Of a stretch of 64,000 bases of DNA, positions 34,524 through 42,116 are shown piece by piece. Source of the DNA: Streptomyces sp. LX-29 (lineage in GTDB: Bacteria; Actinomycetota; Actinomycetes; Streptomycetales; Streptomycetaceae). The notes under the pieces were generated by a model. That model saw nothing but the letters and a program-made list of their open reading frames with translations. It did no database searches and was not told where the DNA came from. The position numbers and the translations under genes were made by a program. The stretch is taken from the NCBI RefSeq assembly GCF_029541745.1, contig NZ_CP089746.1, positions 3,667,559 through 3,731,558 of the forward strand, written 5' to 3'. The stretch's first letter is position 1; every line of letters begins with the position of its first letter.

Positions 34524-36812
34524 ATGTCCGACCTGAGCATCAGGGGGGAACCTGACGTGGGTGAGGTGGTCGACCTTGACGAGCGCCGGGCCCGCCGCGC
34601 CCTCGTCAGTCTCGTCAAAGAGGCGACCGTCCCCGAGGCGGCCCCGGTCGCCGACGCCATCCCGGAACAGGTGCAGCAGCCGGCCGTTGAGGACGCGCTG
34701 CCCGCCCACGGCTCTGGCCGCGCCCGCCGGTTGAGGCGCGCTGCTCGCCGGGTGCGCACGATCGCTACGCACGACCGCACCCGCAAGGCTCTTCGTGCGG
34801 CGGTCCGACACACCGCCTACGTGTGGGGAGGCGCCGGGGTCGTCACGAAGCGGGCCTGGGAGGGCCGCACCGTTGCTGTTCATCACCGCATGCGGGCCCT
34901 GGCTCTGGCGGCCGGGGACCACATGGCGGCTGCGGAGTGGCAGGCCAAGGCCGACTCGTTCCGCCGGGAGCGTCACCAGCGCCGGATGGACCTGATCACC
35001 CGCACCCCGCAGGCGGTGAAGTCCGCCGCCATCGGCGCGGCCGGTGTCGAGGGTGCGTTACTGCTGCTCGGCGCCTGCATGGCCATCCATGACCATCAAC
35101 TGCACGACGTGGTGGCGCCGACTCTGGCCGCCGTCGACGCGGTACGGGCGCTGTGCTGGTTCGTGGGGGTCGCTTGGGGTCCGGCACTGGCGCTGATGAC
35201 CCTGGCCGGTCTCTCACATCTGTGGCGGGCCGGGCAGAAGCACGAGACGGCCCCTCGATGGGCCCGGCCCGCATCCGGCGCGGTGGACGATGTGCCGATC
35301 ACCCCGTCGATCGTGGTCAAAGCCCTGTCCGACCTGGGTGTCCCTCAGTTGAAGAAGGGCATCAAGGAGATGGCGGATGGTGCCGCGGGGATGCTCGGGC
35401 CGATCACCTTGGCCGGGTGCGGTGTCGAGGTCGACGTCACTTTGCCGTCCGGCGTCTCCACGGAGGAGGTCCTCGGTAAGCGGCGGAAGCTGGCGGAGAA
35501 CATGAACCGTCACGAGCACGAGCTCCACATGACGCTCCCGCCAACCCCCCGCACCGTGCGTATGTGGATCGCTGACTCGGGTGCGCTCGATCTGCCGATC
35601 GGCCCGTCGCCGCTGGTCATCGACCCGGACACCACCGCACAGATGCACCACGGCCGGGCCCCGTGGGGGCAGGACCTGCGCGGGGACGCGGTGTTGGTCA
35701 ACCTGCATCAAAAGCATCTGCTCATCACGGGCATGTCCAACCAGGGCAAGACGGCAAGCCTGCGGGCACTCGCCCTATGGACCGCGCTTGACCCACGGGT
35801 GAAGTTCCGGCTTGCCGACCTCAAGGGCGTCGGCGACTGGCAGATGTTCGAAGGCATCGCCGAAGTGCTCATCCAGGGCCCGACCGACGAGCACGTGATC
35901 GAGGCGACGCACATGGTCGAGGAGGGCGTCGCGGAGATGCAGCGCCGGGGGAAACTCATGCTCCAGCTCTCCGCCAAAGGCTGGAGCCAGGACAAGATCC
36001 TGGCCGACCCCCGCTTCGACCCGCTGGTGCTGATCGTCGATGAAGCGCAGGTGGCCTATGGATCCGGCGCCGTGGAGACCTACACCACGGACAGCGGAGC
36101 CGTCCGGAAGGGCGCGCCCTACGGGGGCGCGAAACAAGACTCCCGGTACTTCCAGGCCATCAAGGCCATCCATGACCAGGGCCGCGCGGTGAACGTCACC
36201 ACCTGGGAAGGCACGCAAGATCCGACGGACGCCAACTTGCCCAAGCGGTCTCGTGAGGGCAACCACATCCGGGCATCCCTGGTGCTGGGCACCGAATCGC
36301 AAGCCAAGATGGCGCTCGGCGAGAACCCCGTCGACGCCGGCGCGGCCCCGCACAAACTCAGGCAGGGCCTGGACAAGGGCACCTTGGTGGTCGCAGGGGC
36401 AGGCATCGACATGCCGCCGGGACAGCCGTCCATCACGGTTCGGACGCACTACATCAACGAGGACGACGCGAAAGAGATCGCCGAGCGGGCCAAGGCTCTG
36501 CGATCCGGCCTCAAGACCCAGGGCGCGGACAAGGACGCGGCGCAGGAAGTGGACCACCTCGCCGACGTGCTTACCGTGCTCGGCCAGGCGGACCGGCTGA
36601 GGTCCCCGGACATGCTGCACGGCCTGAAGAACCTCAACAGCGCCGTGTACGGGGAGTGGACGTTCGAGGTTCTGACGCAGGCCCTGAAGCCGGTCGGGGC
36701 AGAGCCGCGCAAGTACAACGGCAACCCGTCGATCTCCCGTGCACGGGTGCTCGCGGCCATCGAGCGGCGTGCCGAAGAGGCCGAGAACACCACCGAGTTC
36801 GACGGACAGTGA
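34524..36812 (+). CDS. FtsK/SpoIIIE-like DNA transfer ATPase of AICE 2
   Basis: This 762-residue protein has a basic N-terminal region (1-150), two membrane helices at about 160-235 (AIGAAGVEGALLLLGACMAI, WFVGVAWGPALALMTLAGL) and an ATPase domain with Walker A GMSNQGKTAS near 403 and Walker B LVLIVDEAQVAYG near 502. A C-terminal winged-helix-like region follows (VYGEWTFEVLTQALKPVG, NPSISRARVLAAIERR), which in TraB-type proteins reads short DNA words. It is longer than the AICE 1 counterpart and shares little beyond the motor. A TGGGGAGG cluster starts at its stop codon. Confidence 0.9.
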   Translation: MSDLSIRGEPDVGEVVDLDERRARRALVSLVKEATVPEAAPVADAIPEQVQQPAVEDALPAHGSGRARRLRRAARRVRTIATHDRTRKALRAAVRHTAYVWGGAGVVTKRAWEGRTVAVHHRMRALALAAGDHMAAAEWQAKADSFRRERHQRRMDLITRTPQAVKSAAIGAAGVEGALLLLGACMAIHDHQLHDVVAPTLAAVDAVRALCWFVGVAWGPALALMTLAGLSHLWRAGQKHETAPRWARPASGAVDDVPITPSIVVKALSDLGVPQLKKGIKEMADGAAGMLGPITLAGCGVEVDVTLPSGVSTEEVLGKRRKLAENMNRHEHELHMTLPPTPRTVRMWIADSGALDLPIGPSPLVIDPDTTAQMHHGRAPWGQDLRGDAVLVNLHQKHLLITGMSNQGKTASLRALALWTALDPRVKFRLADLKGVGDWQMFEGIAEVLIQGPTDEHVIEATHMVEEGVAEMQRRGKLMLQLSAKGWSQDKILADPRFDPLVLIVDEAQVAYGSGAVETYTTDSGAVRKGAPYGGAKQDSRYFQAIKAIHDQGRAVNVTTWEGTQDPTDANLPKRSREGNHIRASLVLGTESQAKMALGENPVDAGAAPHKLRQGLDKGTLVVAGAGIDMPPGQPSITVRTHYINEDDAKEIAERAKALRSGLKTQGADKDAAQEVDHLADVLTVLGQADRLRSPDMLHGLKNLNSAVYGEWTFEVLTQALKPVGAEPRKYNGNPSISRARVLAAIERRAEEAENTTEFDGQ

Positions 36813-36936
36813 TGGGGAGGTAGTTGGGGAGGCACGGAAATCTTGGGGAGTTCTCCCCAACCACCTCCCCAACCCACCTCCCCAGCATTGACCTGCGACA
36901 ACACCCCACTTAGGGAGTTTGGGGAGCCTGGGGAGG
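36813..36936. repeat. TGGGGAGG repeat cluster, candidate clt transfer site
   Basis: TGGGGAGG occurs at 36813, 36825 and 36929, inverted (CCTCCCCA) at 36864 and 36877, with near copies at 36844, 36852 and 36920. The cluster lies directly after the FtsK-like gene. In pSVH1-type plasmids TraB binds repeated 8-bp words in a clt locus near traB, so this is the best candidate for the transfer-initiating site. Confidence 0.65.
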
Positions 36937-37037
36937 CACTCGCCGAACACCTCGGGAAACCCGCGAAATCACGCGCTGCGCCCCCTCCCCCATCCTCCCT
37001 CCCTGCACGCACAGTGATCGCTCTTGGAGGTTCAACC

Positions 37038-37319
37038 ATGGCTCGACTGCGCATCCGGCGCGTCACCTGGCCCCGCGCCGCGCTCGTCCTGGCCGACACT
37101 CCCCGCCCCGACTGCCGCCTCTGCGACGGCGACGGCGGGACCGCGCACGACTACGGCGACTACGAGACCGGTGAGTACGCCGGGACCGAGTGGGACCCGT
37201 GCCCCTGCTGGAACGAGGACCGGTCCTGGGTCCTGCTCCCGCTCCCCAGGCTCCCGCGCCGCCGTCAGCCGCACGTCGACCCGTGGGGCAACGGCTACAG
37301 CGACGAGCCCCCGTTCTAG
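37038..37319 (+). CDS. small zinc-knuckle protein
   Basis: This 93-residue protein has CRLCDGDGG and CPCW motifs (four cysteines in two pairs), like a DnaJ-type or ribbon zinc site, within an acidic centre and a basic C-terminus. The ATG at 37038 follows TTGGAGG. A terminator (37329-37364) follows at once. Similar Cys-pair proteins accompany replication genes in Streptomyces AICEs. Its function is unknown. Confidence 0.75.
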   Translation: MARLRIRRVTWPRAALVLADTPRPDCRLCDGDGGTAHDYGDYETGEYAGTEWDPCPCWNEDRSWVLLPLPRLPRRRQPHVDPWGNGYSDEPPF

Positions 37320-37328
37320 CAACGTCAA

Positions 37329-37364
37329 GGGCGGCCCCCGTCTCGCCAAAGTCCGGGGCCGCCC
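37329..37364 (+). terminator. terminator after zinc-knuckle gene
   Basis: A 10-bp perfect stem (GGGCGGCCCC at 37329-37338 with 37355-37364) starts 10 bases past the stop at 37319. Confidence 0.7.
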
Positions 37365-37401
37365 TCGTCCAGCACCGATCAGAGAACTGGAGACATCCAG
37401 C

Positions 37402-38277
37402 ATGACCCATGCCACCTCGGTCCGGCGAGATGCCCGGACCGGCGCCCTGCTCGACCTCGCACTGCAGCTGGCGGCCGACGGGCTGCCGGTGCTGCCGCTG
37501 AGCGCGGACAAGCGGCCGTTCGGCAACTGCTCCGACTGCGCGGGCAACCGGTGCGGCGGGCGGCCGAACATGAAGACCCCCGGCCCCTGCGTGTGCCCGC
37601 GTCCGTGCCACGGCTGGGCCGCCGCCACCCTCGCCCCCGCCGTGCTCTCCTCCCACCCGTGGGCGGCCGCGTGGCGCCGAGCCGGGGCCGTCGCCTACCA
37701 CCCCGGCGGCGCCGGCGTCACGGTCGTCGACCTCGACAGCCCGGCCGCGGTCGACTGGGCCCGCGCCACGCTGCCGCCGACCCGCACCGTGCAGTCGACG
37801 CGGGGCGAGCACTGGATCTACTCCGGCACCGTGCGATCGGTGAACGGCGTCCGCGCCAGTGTCGACATCAAGTCCCTGATCTCCTACGCCCGCTGGCTCG
37901 GCCCCGGCACCGGCACCATGACGGGCCTGCCTTCGGCCGTCCGTGCGCTCGCCGAGAAGAAGCCCACCGCCGTCCGGGCCGCGCCCCGCTCCCTCACGGT
38001 TCCCGCGCCGACCGGGGGTGGGCAGTGCCGTCACCGCTCGCCCGCCTACCTGGAGCGGGGGATCGCGATGGCGGAGCAGCGCATCACGGACGCGAGCAGC
38101 GGGATCCACTCCACTGTGTACCGGACGTTCCTGGCGGTGCTGTCCGCGCACGGCCGGTGCGGTTGCCTCACCGAGACGCACATCGTCCGGCTGTTCACCG
38201 CTGCGCAGTCCAAGGGGGAGTCCCCGCGGCACTGCACGGACGCGTGGACCAACGCCCGTACGGCTTTGGGGATGTGA
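37402..38277 (+). CDS. primase-polymerase of AICE 2 replicon
   Basis: This 291-residue primase-polymerase domain opens with LALQLAADGLPVLPLSADKRP, has a Cys-rich insert (NCSDCAGNRCGG, CVCPRPCHGW), the catalytic acidic motif VTVVDLDSPAAVDWA, STRGEHWIYSG and VDIKSLISYARWLGPGTG. A short helical tail ends the protein. Together with the helicase that begins 2 bases after its stop it forms a split version of the RepPP replicon, which primes and copies the excised circle. The ATG at 37402 has only a weak GGAG site. Confidence 0.88.
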   Translation: MTHATSVRRDARTGALLDLALQLAADGLPVLPLSADKRPFGNCSDCAGNRCGGRPNMKTPGPCVCPRPCHGWAAATLAPAVLSSHPWAAAWRRAGAVAYHPGGAGVTVVDLDSPAAVDWARATLPPTRTVQSTRGEHWIYSGTVRSVNGVRASVDIKSLISYARWLGPGTGTMTGLPSAVRALAEKKPTAVRAAPRSLTVPAPTGGGQCRHRSPAYLERGIAMAEQRITDASSGIHSTVYRTFLAVLSAHGRCGCLTETHIVRLFTAAQSKGESPRHCTDAWTNARTALGM

Positions 38278-38278
38278 C

Positions 38279-39754
38279 ATGGCCGAGGACGAGAAGAGCC
38301 CGGCCCGCGAGGTCATCACCGACTACGCACAGGAGCACTTCCGGTACTTCCGCACCATCGACGGCACCGTCTACGCCCAGCGCAACGGCCACCCCGTCGC
38401 CCGCCCGATCCGCTCCCAGGGCACGACCGGCAGCCACCGCCAGGAACTCATGGTCGGCCTGTTCCGCGACGGGCTCGGCGTCTTCAACGGAACCGCCTTG
38501 AAGGAGGCACTCGACTTGATCGAAGCACTCGCGCTCACCGAGGACGTCCAGCCCGTCCACATCCGCGTCGCCCCCGGATTCGACGGAGCGACCTGGCTCG
38601 ACCTCGGGCGCGACGACGGCCGATCCGTCCGCATCCACCCCACCGGCTGGGACATCCTCATTCCCGACCCCCGTGAGGTCTGCTGGCGCCGCACCCAGCT
38701 CACCGGGGAACTCCCGCTCCCAGTCAAGGACACCGATGGCAAGGGCATCGACCTGCTCATGCGGCTGTGCAACTTCACCGATGCCCGCGCCGAGTCCCTG
38801 GCCCTCGCGTGGCTGATCGGCTGCCTCGGCCCCGATGTCCCGGTCCCTGCCCCCTTCCTTACCGGCCCGCAGGGCGCCGGTAAGTCCACCGCCGGCAAGA
38901 TGCTCGTCCGCATCATCGAGGGCATGAGCGGCGACCTGCGCCGCGCCCCGAAGGACGAGGAGAACCTGATCACGGCCGTCGCGGCCGGATGGGTCACCGG
39001 CATGGACAACCTCTCCCACCTCGGCCCGGACTTGTCCGACCTCATGTGCTGCATCGTCACCGGCGCCGAGAACATCAAGCGCGCCCTGTTCACCGACGGC
39101 GACGTCGTCCGCGCCCGCTACCGCCGGCCGATGCTCCTGACCGGCATCGACGTCGGCGTCATCCGCCCCGACCTCGCCGAACGCCTCCTCCCCCTCCGCC
39201 TCGAACGCCCCTGCGTGCGGCGCACCGAAGCGGAGCTGTGGGCGGAGTTCGCACGCGACCTGCCCGTGATCCTCGGATCCGTGCTCGACCTGGCCGTCAC
39301 CGTCCGGGCGACCCAGGCCGACATCCCGACCGACCTGCGCATGGCCGACTTCGCCCACCTGTGCGCGCAGCTCGACGCCGCCCAGAGCTTCGGCGCCCTG
39401 GACGCCTACCGGGCCAGCCTGGACGACCTCAACGACGACGTCATCGAGGGCGACCTCCTCGCCCAGACCGTCCTCAAGCGCGCCGCCGACATCGAGCCCG
39501 GCACCGACGTCCGCATGACGTCCGCCGAATGGCTTCACGGACTCACCCAGCTCTACACCGGCGAGGGAGAGTGCCGCCCCCTGCCCAAGGGCTGGCCCAC
39601 CACCGGCAAAGTCCTCTCCGACCGCCTCAAGCGCCTCCAGCCCGTCCTCGCCGCCCGCGGCGTCCTTGTCGACTGGGGCCGCACCCGCACCGCCCGCTAC
39701 ATCGAGATGGCCCGGCCCAAGCCCGCGCAGGACGAGCAGGGCGAGGTGTTCTAG
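38279..39754 (+). CDS. D5-like replicative helicase of AICE 2
   Basis: This 491-residue protein has an N-terminal region (1-130), then a superfamily 3/D5-like ATPase with Walker A FLTGPQGAGKSTAGK near 195, a Walker B-type segment TGMDNLSHLGPDLSDLMC near 240, and an Arg-rich sensor region VRARYRRPMLLTGIDVGVIR near 280. The C-terminus is winged-helix-like. It should unwind DNA for the adjacent primase-polymerase. The ATG lies 1 base after the previous stop, so the two are coupled. A terminator and then an iteron cluster follow. Confidence 0.85.
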   Translation: MAEDEKSPAREVITDYAQEHFRYFRTIDGTVYAQRNGHPVARPIRSQGTTGSHRQELMVGLFRDGLGVFNGTALKEALDLIEALALTEDVQPVHIRVAPGFDGATWLDLGRDDGRSVRIHPTGWDILIPDPREVCWRRTQLTGELPLPVKDTDGKGIDLLMRLCNFTDARAESLALAWLIGCLGPDVPVPAPFLTGPQGAGKSTAGKMLVRIIEGMSGDLRRAPKDEENLITAVAAGWVTGMDNLSHLGPDLSDLMCCIVTGAENIKRALFTDGDVVRARYRRPMLLTGIDVGVIRPDLAERLLPLRLERPCVRRTEAELWAEFARDLPVILGSVLDLAVTVRATQADIPTDLRMADFAHLCAQLDAAQSFGALDAYRASLDDLNDDVIEGDLLAQTVLKRAADIEPGTDVRMTSAEWLHGLTQLYTGEGECRPLPKGWPTTGKVLSDRLKRLQPVLAARGVLVDWGRTRTARYIEMARPKPAQDEQGEVF

Positions 39755-39783
39755 CCCCGCGCCACGCGGCCCGCCGCACAGGC

Positions 39784-39825
39784 AAGAGGAGCACCCCCGG
39801 CCCTGGCGCGACGGGTGCTCCTCTT
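39784..39825 (+). terminator. terminator after helicase gene
   Basis: A 13-bp perfect stem (AAGAGGAGCACCC at 39784-39796 with 39813-39825) is followed by GTTCTTC, a good intrinsic terminator for this G+C content. Confidence 0.8.
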
Positions 39826-39941
39826 GTTCTTCGGCGGCTTGCCGCCGCCCCAAAGGCGTGCCGCTCTGCGGCTCCTTCTTCACGCCTGAAGGGGCGCACA
39901 ACAACAGACACAGGCCCCTCTTTTCCTAAGTAGGAAGACGC

Positions 39942-40149
39942 TGCGTCACCTGCGTCACCACGGCCCCGAAAACGGCCCCTGAGCTGCATCAACAAGGGTG
40001 ACGCAAAGCCCGAATCGCTGCGTCACCCTTCGTCACCTGCGTCACCCCATGACGAACAGCTCTGTCACTGGTGACACAGCCCGTCACCCCCTGCGTCACC
40101 GAAACCCGCAGGTCAGAGCGGCAAATGACGCTGATGACGCCGTGACGCA
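39942..40149. repeat. TGCGTCACC iterons, candidate replication origin
   Basis: TGCGTCACC occurs at 39942, 39951, 40019, 40038 and 40092, inverted (GGTGACGCA) at 39997, with near copies at 40029, 40079 and 40141 and a GTCACTGGTGAC palindrome near 40065. The region is noncoding and follows the primase-polymerase/helicase pair. Repeats of this kind next to replication genes are typical of origins bound by an initiator. Confidence 0.7.
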
Positions 40150-40213
40150 GAAATCCCCACCTCGGACAGACACAGGGTCCTGGCCCGCCGTCTTCGCCAC
40201 ACGAAGGAGTGCC

Positions 40214-40402
40214 ATGGCACGTCAGCCGATGCTCAAGCTCCCCGAGGTTCTCGCCGAGCTCGACATGAGCCGAGCCGCCTTCTACCGGATGCGCGCCCGC
40301 AACCAGGGGCCGCGCCTGATCAAGCTCCCCAACGGGCAACTCCGCGTTCGGCGTTCGGACCTGGACGCCTGGCTGTCCCAGTGCGAGGAAGCCGCCGCCT
40401 GA
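40214..40402 (+). CDS. xis: excisionase of AICE 2
   Basis: This 62-residue single MerR-like helix-turn-helix (KLPEVLAELDMSRAAFYRMR, then wing LPNGQLRVRRSDLDAWL) is of the excisionase class. The ATG at 40214 follows AAGGAG. The gene lies between the iteron cluster and int, and a stem-loop separates it from int. It shares only the fold with the AICE 1 Xis. Confidence 0.88.
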   Translation: MARQPMLKLPEVLAELDMSRAAFYRMRARNQGPRLIKLPNGQLRVRRSDLDAWLSQCEEAAA

Positions 40403-40414
40403 TCCACCCCGCAT

Positions 40415-40446
40415 CGAGGGGGCCCCACCGCCGGTGGGCCCCCTCG
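40415..40446 (+). promoter_or_regulatory. stem-loop between xis and int
   Basis: CGAGGGGGCCCCACC (40415-40429) pairs with GGTGGGCCCCCTCG (40433-40446) with one bulged base and a 3-base loop. No T-run follows. It sits 15 bases before the int start and could attenuate int relative to xis. Confidence 0.55.
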
Positions 40447-40461
40447 CCTATCTGGAGAAGC

Positions 40462-41844
40462 ATGCTCACGTACGACGTGGAATTTTGGGCCATCCGGCAA
40501 CGCAACCGCCCGAAGCCGTTCGAACTGCGGTGGCGAGTCGGCACGCAGAAACACTCCCGGAGCTTCAAGCTCAAGACGCAGGCCGAAGGGCGCCAGAACG
40601 AGCTAATGGCCGCGCTGCGCAAGCGCGAGCAGTTCGACGAGGAGACCGGGCTGCCGGTCTCTGAGCTTGAAGTTCTGACCACGCCCACCTGGTACGAGCA
40701 CGCCACCGCGTACGTGCTCATGAAGTGGCCGAACGCGGCGGCCAAGCACCGCGCGAGCATCGCCGAGACGTTGGCCACCATCACGCCGGTCTTCGCGTCC
40801 AGCTCGCGCGGGACCCCGGAAGCATCCGTGCTGCGGAGGGCGCTCTATGGGTGGGCCTTCCGTGCGGTGCGGGACGCGGAGGGCACCCTGCGGCTGCGGC
40901 ATCAGGTAGAGGAGCCGCCGGCCGACGTCACCAAGGCGCTCGCCTGGATCTCGGAACACACGTACAAGGTGACCGAGGTCGCCAAGTCGGACCGGCTGCG
41001 CGCGGCTCTGGACGCCATTTCCCGGAAGCTCGACGGGAAGCCCGCGGCCGACAACACGGTGAACCGTAAGCGCATGGTGCTGAGCAACGTGCTGCGGTAC
41101 GCCGTCGAGCGGACGATCCTCCCCGCGAACCCGCTGGGTGGCGTGGACTGGGCAGCACCGGTGAAGGACGACGAGGTCGACTTCCGGTACGTCCCCAACC
41201 CGGAGCAGGTCACCGCCCTCATAGGGGCCGTTCGACAGATCAGCGACCGGGGCGAGCACCTGGCCGCGTTCTTCGGATGCCTCTACTACGCCGCCATGCG
41301 CCCCTCGGAGATCGCGGCCCTGCGCGATGCGGACTGCACCCTGCCAGCGTCCGGGTGGGGCGAACTCATCCTCGCCGGAAGCCGTCCCGAGGTCGGCTCC
41401 GGCTGGACGGACGACGGGAAGTCGTACGACGAGCGCGGCCTGAAGCGACGGGCGCGAAAGGCCACCCGCCCGGTGCCCATCCCACCTGTCCTCACGGCGA
41501 TGCTCCGGGAACACCAGGAGCGGTACGGCGTGGCCGATGACGGCCGGCTCTTCCGGGCAGTCGAGGGTGGACGCGTCACCTCCACCGAGTACTGCGCGCT
41601 CTGGGACGCGGCCCGCCTCAAAGCCCTCTCGGCGAAGGAGGCGAAGACGCCCCTTGCAGACGTGCCGTACTCGCTGCGGCACGCGGGGGTGTCCCTGTGG
41701 ATCAACTCCGGAGTGGACCCGGTGGAGGTCGCCCGGAGGGCGGGGCACAGCCTCACGGTTCTCTTCCGGTTCTACGCCAAGATCCTCCGGGGACAGCAGG
41801 ACAAGGCGAACGCGCTCATCGAGCAGGGGCTCAACGGCGGCTGA
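40462..41844 (+). CDS. int: tyrosine integrase of AICE 2
   Basis: This 460-residue tyrosine recombinase has an arm-type N-terminal region, a core-binding domain (about 90-230) and a catalytic domain with Arg in LYYAAMRPSEIAALR, HxxR in YSLRHAGVSLW and the His/Tyr segment AGHSLTVLFRFYAKIL. The ATG at 40462 follows TGGAGAAG; earlier in-frame starts would overlap xis and the stem-loop. The gene ends 140 bases before attR and points toward the tRNA-Ser 3' end. It lacks the Cys-rich insert of the AICE 1 integrase, in line with a different target tRNA. Confidence 0.93.
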   Translation: MLTYDVEFWAIRQRNRPKPFELRWRVGTQKHSRSFKLKTQAEGRQNELMAALRKREQFDEETGLPVSELEVLTTPTWYEHATAYVLMKWPNAAAKHRASIAETLATITPVFASSSRGTPEASVLRRALYGWAFRAVRDAEGTLRLRHQVEEPPADVTKALAWISEHTYKVTEVAKSDRLRAALDAISRKLDGKPAADNTVNRKRMVLSNVLRYAVERTILPANPLGGVDWAAPVKDDEVDFRYVPNPEQVTALIGAVRQISDRGEHLAAFFGCLYYAAMRPSEIAALRDADCTLPASGWGELILAGSRPEVGSGWTDDGKSYDERGLKRRARKATRPVPIPPVLTAMLREHQERYGVADDGRLFRAVEGGRVTSTEYCALWDAARLKALSAKEAKTPLADVPYSLRHAGVSLWINSGVDPVEVARRAGHSLTVLFRFYAKILRGQQDKANALIEQGLNGG

Positions 41845-41927
41845 GTCGCCGATCCTGGCCCGCACCTGGCCCGCACGCACTGGTCAGGACCGGGATACGG
41901 GCGAGTCAGGGTGAGACAGGGTGAACG

Positions 41928-41964
41928 CAGAGGGCGGGCCCCGGAATCCGGGGCCCGCCCTCTG
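41928..41964 (-). terminator. terminator supplied by AICE 2 for tRNA-Ser
   Basis: A 17-bp perfect stem (41928-41944 with 41948-41964, GGGCGGGCCCCGG core) and a 3-base loop lie 20 bases beyond the tRNA 3' end on the minus strand, inside the element. It also faces int on the plus strand. Confidence 0.8.
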
Positions 41965-41983
41965 ACCTGCTGCTTCTCTGACC

Positions 41984-42073
41984 TGGCGGAGAGTGTGGGA
42001 TTTGAACCCACGGTGACGTCGCCGCCACGACGGTTTTCAAGACCGTTCCCTTAGGCCGCTCGGGCAACTCTCC
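41984..42073 (-). tRNA. tRNA-Ser(TGA)
   Basis: A class II tRNA on the minus strand: acceptor GGAGAGT/ACTCTCC (42067-42073 with 41988-41994), anticodon stem ACGGT/ACCGT with loop CTTGAAA and anticodon TGA, a long variable arm and T-arm GTGGGTTCAAATCCCAC. The discriminator is G and CCA is encoded (41984-41986). Its 3' part comes from AICE 2. Confidence 0.95.
41985..42042. repeat. attR of AICE 2
   Basis: 58 bp identical to 28875-28932. It forms the 3' part of the intact tRNA-Ser(TGA). Crossover must have occurred within this identity block. Confidence 0.95.
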
Positions 42074-42116
42074 CCGCGTCACCCCGGAGGGGAGACGCGG
42101 GGATCAGCCTAGCGCG

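Larger units (their letters stand above)
28875..42042. mobile_element. AICE 2, complete, primase-polymerase type, at tRNA-Ser(TGA)
   Basis: The element is bounded by a perfect 58-bp direct repeat (28875-28932 and 41985-42042) from the 3' part of tRNA-Ser(TGA). It encodes a YdcF-like cargo protein, a small protein, a GntR-UTRA repressor, six small or Spd-like proteins, an FtsK-like ATPase, a zinc-knuckle protein, a primase-polymerase, a D5-like helicase, Xis and Int. Int again lies next to the intact tRNA. All functions expected for excision, replication and transfer are present and appear intact. Confidence 0.93.
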
